A stretch of 64,000 nt of DNA from Euonymus europaeus (taxonomy: Eukaryota; Streptophyta; Magnoliopsida; Celastrales; Celastraceae), in the NCBI GenBank assembly GCA_963580455.1, contig OY756964.1:22728001-22792000 (forward strand). The letters are read 5' to 3'. The notes under the pieces were generated by a model. The model was given only the letters and a program-made list of their open reading frames with translations. It was not told the DNA's origin and did not search any database. A program made the translations under genes and the position numbers. Positions 58,411 through 64,000 of the stretch are shown here, one piece after another (positions within the stretch are counted from its first letter, which is position 1; each line of letters opens with the position of its first letter).

Positions 58411-58458
58411 AGAGCGGATAAGCTGTAGAGCGGATAAGCTGTAGAGCGGATAAGCTGT
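58411..58458. repeat. Three perfect 16-bp subterminal repeats of the transposon
   Basis: agagcggataagctgt occurs three times head to tail at 58411, 58427 and 58443, just inside the left end; related words (ataagctgt, tagagcgga) follow to 58500. Subterminal repeats are often transposase or Myb-protein binding sites. That role is inferred. Confidence 0.95.
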
Positions 58459-58698
58459 AAAAATAAGCTGTGTTGTGTTTGGTAGAGCGGATGTTTTGAT
58501 AGAGTATAAGCTGTTAAATTACCATGAAGGGTATTTAAAGTGGTTTACTAATAAAGTCTACAAATATAGTCATCTACATATTTAATTACCAAACACAATT
58601 AACGGAATTACTACAACATATTTAAGCGATCGTGCAAACAGTAATATGCTTAATACAAATTCTACATACAAAAAATTAAACAGTACTTCACAGCACCA

Positions 58699-59985
58699 TC
58701 ATAGTTGTGCCGCAATCATATCTCTAATAGCGCCCATCGTAGTATCATCATTAACGAAGTGACCCACTGTTTCTTCAGAATCATCTGCAACCATACTGGC
58801 ATTCGAGCTACTCGGTACATTGTCAAGTTCGTGGACATCTTCAGTACATGTGCTATGCCGTCGGATGTAGTTATGCAAGGCGCAACACGCGACCACTATC
58901 TGTGGTTGATGTTCAATCTTATATGACGGCATATCATTCAAAATTTTCCATCTTTTTTTTGTTACCCCAAATGTCCTCTCTATCACATTCCGGAGTGACG
59001 AGTGTTTACGGTTGAACTTCTCACGTGGCCCGCCCGGTCTACGACCCGACTGCCACTCCGGCACGTGATAACGTTCGCCCCTATAAGGCGCGAGATAGCC
59101 CAACCTATTCGAGTACCCCGCGTCCACCAAATAATACTTCCCTGCACATTTACCACGTGAGAAGACAATTAATTCATTTTACCTACCATATACATGAAAA
59201 AAATGGATGGAGAATAGTTACCCAAAGATGGAAAAAAAAATTGTACCTTCAGGGGGATGCGGGAAATTGAATTCCTGCCTTCGAGTCACATAATCTAGAA
59301 CTCTTGCATCATGCGCAGACCCCTCAAAACCTGCGGCGACAAATAGATACATCATATCAAAGTCACACACCGCCAACACATTCTGGCTCGTGTAACCCTT
59401 TCTGTTAATATAACGGGATTGGTCAGACCGAGGTACGACTGCAGGAATATGAGTCCCATCCAACGCTCCTATAGCACCTTCAAAAGCTCTTGCTCGTCGA
59501 TCACTTGTTACCCTAAGTGGGACTTCATTGAACTGGTTCGCCCTCGGTCTAATTTCATCGAATGACAATGAAATTACTGACTGAAGAACCGAGTGGAACA
59601 CACGCGACACAGTATCTCCTGAATGTTGAAATCTTTCCTGTAGATTTCTGCTGCTAGCACCCTGTCCCAAGGCAAATAATAACGTAGCCACCATCTCCGG
59701 AATTTGGACATTGACAGATGCTTGCAACATGTATCTGGTAGATAAGTCGTGGCACAACGCGTGAAAACATTCAACTGACATCCTGAAACTTTCCTTACAC
59801 CAAACTGGATTTCCATTCAACACCTCTGCAACGTACTGCGCACCCTGTAACACAGATGTCCTACATCGGACTCGTGGTATGGGTTCAGGCAACATCACAT
59901 TATGATAATATATTGATGCAGCAGCTGCACCCAGACAGTAGTAATCATAATCCTCCTCAGAAGAGCTATTTCCAGAACTGTTCAT
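58699..59985 (-). CDS. PIF/Harbinger DDE transposase
   Basis: Exons 59247-59985 and 58699-59141 (GT-AG intron of 105 bp) join to 393 residues without a stop. The N-terminus is Ser/Glu/Asp-rich, followed by a helical DNA-binding region. The DDE nuclease has GALDGTHIPA (first Asp), AAGFEGSAHDARVL (second Asp region), YYLVDAGYSNRLG and RNVIERTFGVTKKRW (Glu). This is the family's normal length of about 400 residues. It cuts and rejoins DNA at the element ends with TAA/TTA target preference. It probably acts in the nucleus with the Myb-like partner encoded just upstream. Confidence 0.92.
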
Positions 59986-60222
59986 ATCTGAAAGAAAATT
60001 TATGAACTACAAATTTTGAAGCAAAGGACCAACAAGGACCAAAAAAAAAAATCACAAATATTAAAACACAAAAAAAAAAAATTCACATACAAACCAAACA
60101 CATAATAGAAATAACCTTGTCTCTCATCAGAATCAACTTCACATGCAAATGTCTAATGCCTCACACCTAAAGTAAACAAATGACCCAAATTGTTCTTATT
60201 TAGAACATGACTCAAACAAAGA

Positions 60223-61382
60223 CTACTTGCCCCCAAGAATCCCCAAAATGAAATGCCGCCGTGCCTCAGGTGGCATAGTCACAAGCACGTTCCTGAAATA
60301 CGGGTTCTCAAATTTTAACAAAGATCCCACATACTCATCCAGGCTGAGAATTCCATCCTGCCACATCTGGTGCAAAATTAATGGAGCCTTGTCAGCTGCT
60401 GCAGCCACTTCATCCCTTGTTGCACTGCGGGCATCACGTGCGGGCATTGCACGTGCTATCATGGTCAGTGACTCTGTCGCATTGCTACCATCACAGGACT
60501 TTCGCTTCTTCGAGGTACCAGGTGCCTTTGCAGATGAGGATGTCATGACTGGACTGCCAATATCTCCTGCCCCAGAGGTTGGAGTTGCTTTCCGGCTAAC
60601 TGGAGTAACTTCTTCTGGAACTTCATGGGTCGTATGAGGTTGCTTCTGAGGTGAAGTAGCTGTTGACTTCTCCAAACCTTCATCAAAACCCATAGATGTC
60701 ATGCTGACAGGAATAGGCCTGTAGTAATCACCATTATCCCCAAACCAATCTGTCTCTTCTGGAGGTAGAGGAGATGGTGGTTTTTCTCTGCTTCGCAAAG
60801 TTGCGGCTGCGACACATCGTTCTCCTGTGGCTTGACATCCTTTGAAAATGGGCTGCAACAGATCACGATAACGGTAACCATTTTTTCGAAACCTCTTGAA
60901 GTCATGGTTCTCCTACAAAAACAACATGGCAGACTTGTTACAGCATACGGTTAAATATTTAAAATAAAAGATAAGGCAGATTTATTTGTATAATAAGATA
61001 ATGAGTAGTGCTATTTATGAAAAGGGAAGATTACCTGTATTTTTAGATCCCACCACTCGTCCGACATGTCAATTGTTCGGGTCTCAGGATCCCACCCTAA
61101 TCCGGTTTCACCTTGTGTCATCCTCTCCCACAAGCCCCATTCTTTCCTCAGTTGATCCCATTTATTTTTCATAGCATCTTTAGTGTACGAACAGCCTGTT
61201 TGCACCCCAAAACGATGTACGATACCATCCCAATTTATTTTTGGCATGGGAGAGCCGAGCAGCCTAGGGATTGATTGGAAGTAGTCCACACATATATCCA
61301 CAAATGCATCCGTCAAATTTTGTGTCCACTTTGTCTTCTCTGGTGTACTATCCCCAATCATTTGCTTCCCATGTTTTGGCAT
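60223..61382 (-). CDS. Transposon-encoded Myb/SANT-like protein
   Basis: Exons 61035-61382 and 60223-60912 join to 345 residues (an in-frame ATG at 61430 would add 16). Residues about 15-110 are a Myb/SANT-like trihelix domain with the three-Trp pattern (TKWTQNLTDAFVDI, KNKWDQLRKEWGLWERM, DEWWDLKIQ). A Ser/Thr/Pro-rich, Lys/Arg-containing middle (SKKRKSCDG, a likely nuclear signal) follows, then a helical C-terminus that could mediate partner binding. In related elements (for example ORF1 of rice Ping) this protein is required together with the transposase. Confidence 0.88.
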
Positions 61383-62436
61383 TTTTCTAACCCTATATGG
61401 ACTGGACAATGAAAAAAGACTCAATAACAATAAAACCTAATAGTATTACAGATGAGAAAAAATGGAACCGGTGTAGCCTATATGGAACCAGTGTAGCCTT
61501 ACTTAAAAAAAATGATCAACAATGGCAATCTTATGTAGAACACCAATGACAGATGAGAAATTTTCTTATTGCATCCCAACAAGAAAAACAAGAAAACCTA
61601 AATTAGAATTACAAATACCAACACTACAAGAGTAAAGGCACAAAAAATCACCATTCTCGTTTTTTATAAGTCCCTTGATTCCACCAAGTCCAGGTTTCCT
61701 AACCACTAATCCATCAATATTCCATTTAAACTGGCCCTGTAAAGAGGAGCCGAAAAATGAGGTTGCCAGATTGGTGAGCAGAGGGCCTCCAAGATTTCAC
61801 AGGGACAAGATTTCAAGGAAAACACAGAATCCCATCCACTACCCTAGCATTGAAGATTATCCCACTCCTCTCTAACCAGATAGACCAAACAATGACAAAA
61901 AATGAGGTTCTTCATGCCATATACACTGTTATGCCATGTGAAAAAATCAAAGCTAAAATTAACGGAGCTCAAGCTTACCGGTAGGTGGCGCCTTGTTGGG
62001 ACAGTTTTTGGGTGCTGCAGCGATATGAATCCAGATGTGGAGCAGATAATTTCTCGCTGGAAGATGCTGCTGGAACCACTCTGTGACACGCGAGAGAGAG
62101 AGAGAGATAGGAGAGAGATGCGTCAACGATTAGGAGGTAATTGTCGAAATGAAGACAGTTTTGTGAGGTAGAAGAGTTACCTGAGATCTTCACTGGCGGA
62201 GCTTGAGCCACATGTACGTGAAGTTCGCCGTCTGCAGAAAGGGGTGGGCTGAAATGGGAGTTAGGGTTTGCTCGAAGCATAAAAGTGCGTAACTTCACGG
62301 AAGGGCATTGTTGGGAATATTGTTGTGTCTGTTGACGTGTCGTCACAAGGCTATAGCGTTAGAAATAAATGAGTAACGCTCAAATACGTTACTGTTTGGG
62401 CCGGCGAAATTTACCACCGCTGGAACGAACAAGCGC

Positions 62437-63103
62437 TAAATATGAAATATGGAGGTATGTAGTAATTTAGATACCAATTAAGGTATGGTACTATTTAGGG
62501 CTATGCCCACGTATTTATTTCATAAAAAAATCTCTCCCACAAACCGATTTTTTTTGGAGGTGTAAAAAGTTGAGCTACGATTTAACATGTAATGTAATTT
62601 ATTCAAATATAAAACTAGTATACATGAAGATAATTAATATAACGATAATAATAACGTGTGTTTTTGGTGCACAACATAAATAATATTAGTGTCATGCATA
62701 GTAAAGATTCTTATTTATTTTTCATCATTATTCTAAGAAAATCGTTAATGCAAATAAGGGACATTTTCTTTAAAAAAAAGTTTCCCAAATTAATGAAGCT
62801 CATGTGTTTCTCTTGAGGCTTCCACCTCCACTACGTGGCCTCTACCCTAATTAAAGACAACACAAAAGTAAATACCATTTCCATGCTTGTTTTCGTTTCT
62901 TTTTACAGAACTTGTCAACAGCATCACAATTCATTCTTGACTGTAAACAAAAACAAGCATGGAAATAGCAATCCTAGCCTATAATTACAAAGTAGTAATA
63001 TCGATATCTGATAAAGACGATCAAGAAAATATCAAAGATTAAACCATCGAGAAACTAAAAAGAGATGAATATTATGGTGCATTGTTCTATACTCGTTGAT
63101 TGA
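62437..63103. other. Spacer between the transposon and the CLE gene
   Basis: AT-rich, no gene; presumably the CLE 3' region. Confidence 0.55.
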
Positions 63104-63424
63104 TCAGTTGTGAAGTGGGTTGGGTCCAGAAGGGACGAGTCTCTTCTCCACGCCATACCTTGGATCAATCTCATCATCATCATCATCATGCCGATCAGGC
63201 GGCAGCGGCGGCAGGTGTTTGTTGTTGATTCTCTGGAACCGGATGCACGGGGATCTTGGGTACATTTTCTCACGGCAAGAATGCAAGTGGTGGTGGTAGT
63301 TAGTGGTTGTATATTTGTGTTTGTTTCTCGAAGTGGTGCTCTCCGATGCCACTGAAGAAGCAAAGAAGACGTGGAGGAGGAGGAGGAGGATTATCACCGA
63401 GAACAAAAGGCGGAGAGAAGACAT
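63104..63424 (-). CDS. CLE signalling peptide precursor (CLE9/CLE10-type)
   Basis: Single-exon frame of 106 residues. An N-terminal signal peptide (LRLLFSVIILLLLLHVFFAS) is followed by a variable His/Asn/Asp-rich region and a C-terminal CLE motif RLVPSGPNPLHN ending directly at the stop. That dodecapeptide is, from family knowledge, the one of Arabidopsis CLE9/CLE10. The Pro at motif positions 4 and 7 are the usual hydroxylation sites. Mature peptide is secreted and sensed by leucine-rich-repeat receptor kinases of the CLV1/BAM and related groups, with roles in stomatal and vascular cell division for CLE9/10. The run of Asp (DDDDDE) upstream of the motif is from a (ATC)n tract. Confidence 0.93.
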   Translation of the reverse strand: MSSLRLLFSVIILLLLLHVFFASSVASESTTSRNKHKYTTTNYHHHLHSCREKMYPRSPCIRFQRINNKHLPPLPPDRHDDDDDEIDPRYGVEKRLVPSGPNPLHN

Positions 63425-63644
63425 TGTAGTATTACTAATGTTGAATACAGAGTCATAGAGAGCTTTTCAATGGTGGGAGAGGGATGGTCAGGGAGAGATT
63501 GATTGTTTTAAGGGATCGTTGAGAGAAAGGAGAAGGAAGAGATGGAAGAAAAAAAAAGTGTATGTGTTAATTTAATGCAAAACAAGAGATACGTGAAACG
63601 TGAATGATATACTAATTGAGGAAAAAGGGGTTGGCTAGTGGAAA

Positions 63645-64000
63645 TATATATATATATATATATACAATTTTGCTCACCTACGGTCTTAATTTACGGTCTC
63701 AAAAAACGGACCTCTATTGTAGCTGTCCGATTGATCTAACGCTTATGCCCGCTCTCGTCTTTTCATAAATCAGACTCGCGCTCTCCTCTGCTCTGGGCTC
63801 CTAGGCGATCGCCTTCTCCAGCCAAGATCTCCTCTGCTCCGGTGCGGTGCTCCTCCAGCGGACCAACCTCTCCTCTGCGCAGACGCGACTCGCCGACTCC
63901 ATCGAACGAAGCTTCCTCCGCTCCGGTGCGACTCGCGACTCACGCGGACCAGCTCCCTCCGCTCCTCCGGTGCGACTCGCGCGGACCAGCTACGTTGCGA
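63645..64000 (+). repeat. Copy 2 of the uncharacterised GC-rich repeat, cut by the window end
   Basis: A (TA)n run (63645-63664), then caattttgctcacctacgg, acggacctctattg and gtccgattgatct, matching 3268-3350 in order. Next comes a GC-rich tract with repeated ctccggtgcgactcgc and gcggaccagct words (63838-64000). It looks like the start of the same element or transcript family as at 3253. Confidence 0.5.

Larger units (their letters stand above)
58398..62436. mobile_element. Complete PIF/Harbinger transposon with two open genes
   Basis: 4039 bp, flanked by the target duplication TAA (58395-58397 and 62437-62439). The ends are imperfect inverted repeats, GGGTCCGTTCGGTAGAGCGG on the left and GCGCTTGTTCGTTCCAGCGG read inward on the right, 13 of 20 positions equal. 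It holds a DDE transposase (58699-59985) and a Myb/SANT-like protein (60223-61382), both on the minus strand and both uninterrupted. PIF/Harbinger elements need exactly these two proteins to move. The region 61431-62436 is the presumed 5' region with no gene. Confidence 0.92.

Overview
The window is nuclear DNA from a dicot plant. Genes are spliced with GT-AG introns and AT-rich noncoding DNA, and encode plastid and mitochondrial housekeeping proteins. Recognisable plant LTR, LINE, SINE, PIF/Harbinger and MITE insertions lie between and inside them. I cannot name the species.

Layout. (1) 1-1291 is a near-identical copy of 31918-33208 and carries the first two exons of a ClpF-like gene that runs off the left edge. 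(2) 1448-3239 holds a dead family-61 glycosyltransferase gene bounded by a MITE and an uncharacterised repeat. (3) 6.3-24.4 kb is a tandem cluster of neprosin-like glutamic protease genes: one intact (20.8-22.4 kb), one broken full-length copy (6.3-8.5 kb), one truncated copy (23.0-23.8 kb) and orphan copies of their upstream region. It is split by a complete but defective Ty3/gypsy chromovirus (10961-16255, TSD GATTC) and a 1.7-kb inverted-repeat element. (4) 25.5-42.8 kb is gene-dense: a mitochondrial-type PPR gene, ClpF (8 exons), a macro/CRAL-TRIO (GDAP2-like) gene of 14 coding exons and a small plastid protein of unknown function. (5) 43.4-49.7 kb holds an intronless UGT708-like glycosyltransferase and a gankyrin-like ankyrin gene that is a pseudogene with a LINE in an intron. 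(6) 52.0-57.9 kb holds a nodulin-related protein, a remorin with a perfect 57-bp internal duplication and a secreted leucine-rich-repeat protein. (7) 58398-62436 is a complete PIF/Harbinger transposon with two open genes and a TAA target duplication. (8) 63.1-63.4 kb is a CLE peptide gene, followed by a second copy of the repeat seen at 3.25 kb.

From family knowledge, the order GT61, PPR, ClpF, small plastid protein, ankyrin, nodulin-related protein parallels Arabidopsis AT2G03370-AT2G03440; the remorin plus LRR pair resembles AT5G61240/AT5G61280. Neprosins, the macro/CRAL-TRIO gene and the UGT interrupt that order. The genes do not form one pathway. ClpF, the small plastid protein and PPR serve organelles; NRP1, remorin, LRR protein and CLE suit stress, membrane and apoplastic signalling. 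All exon coordinates were derived by hand from splice sites and reading frame; every spliced gene called intact closes exactly in frame.
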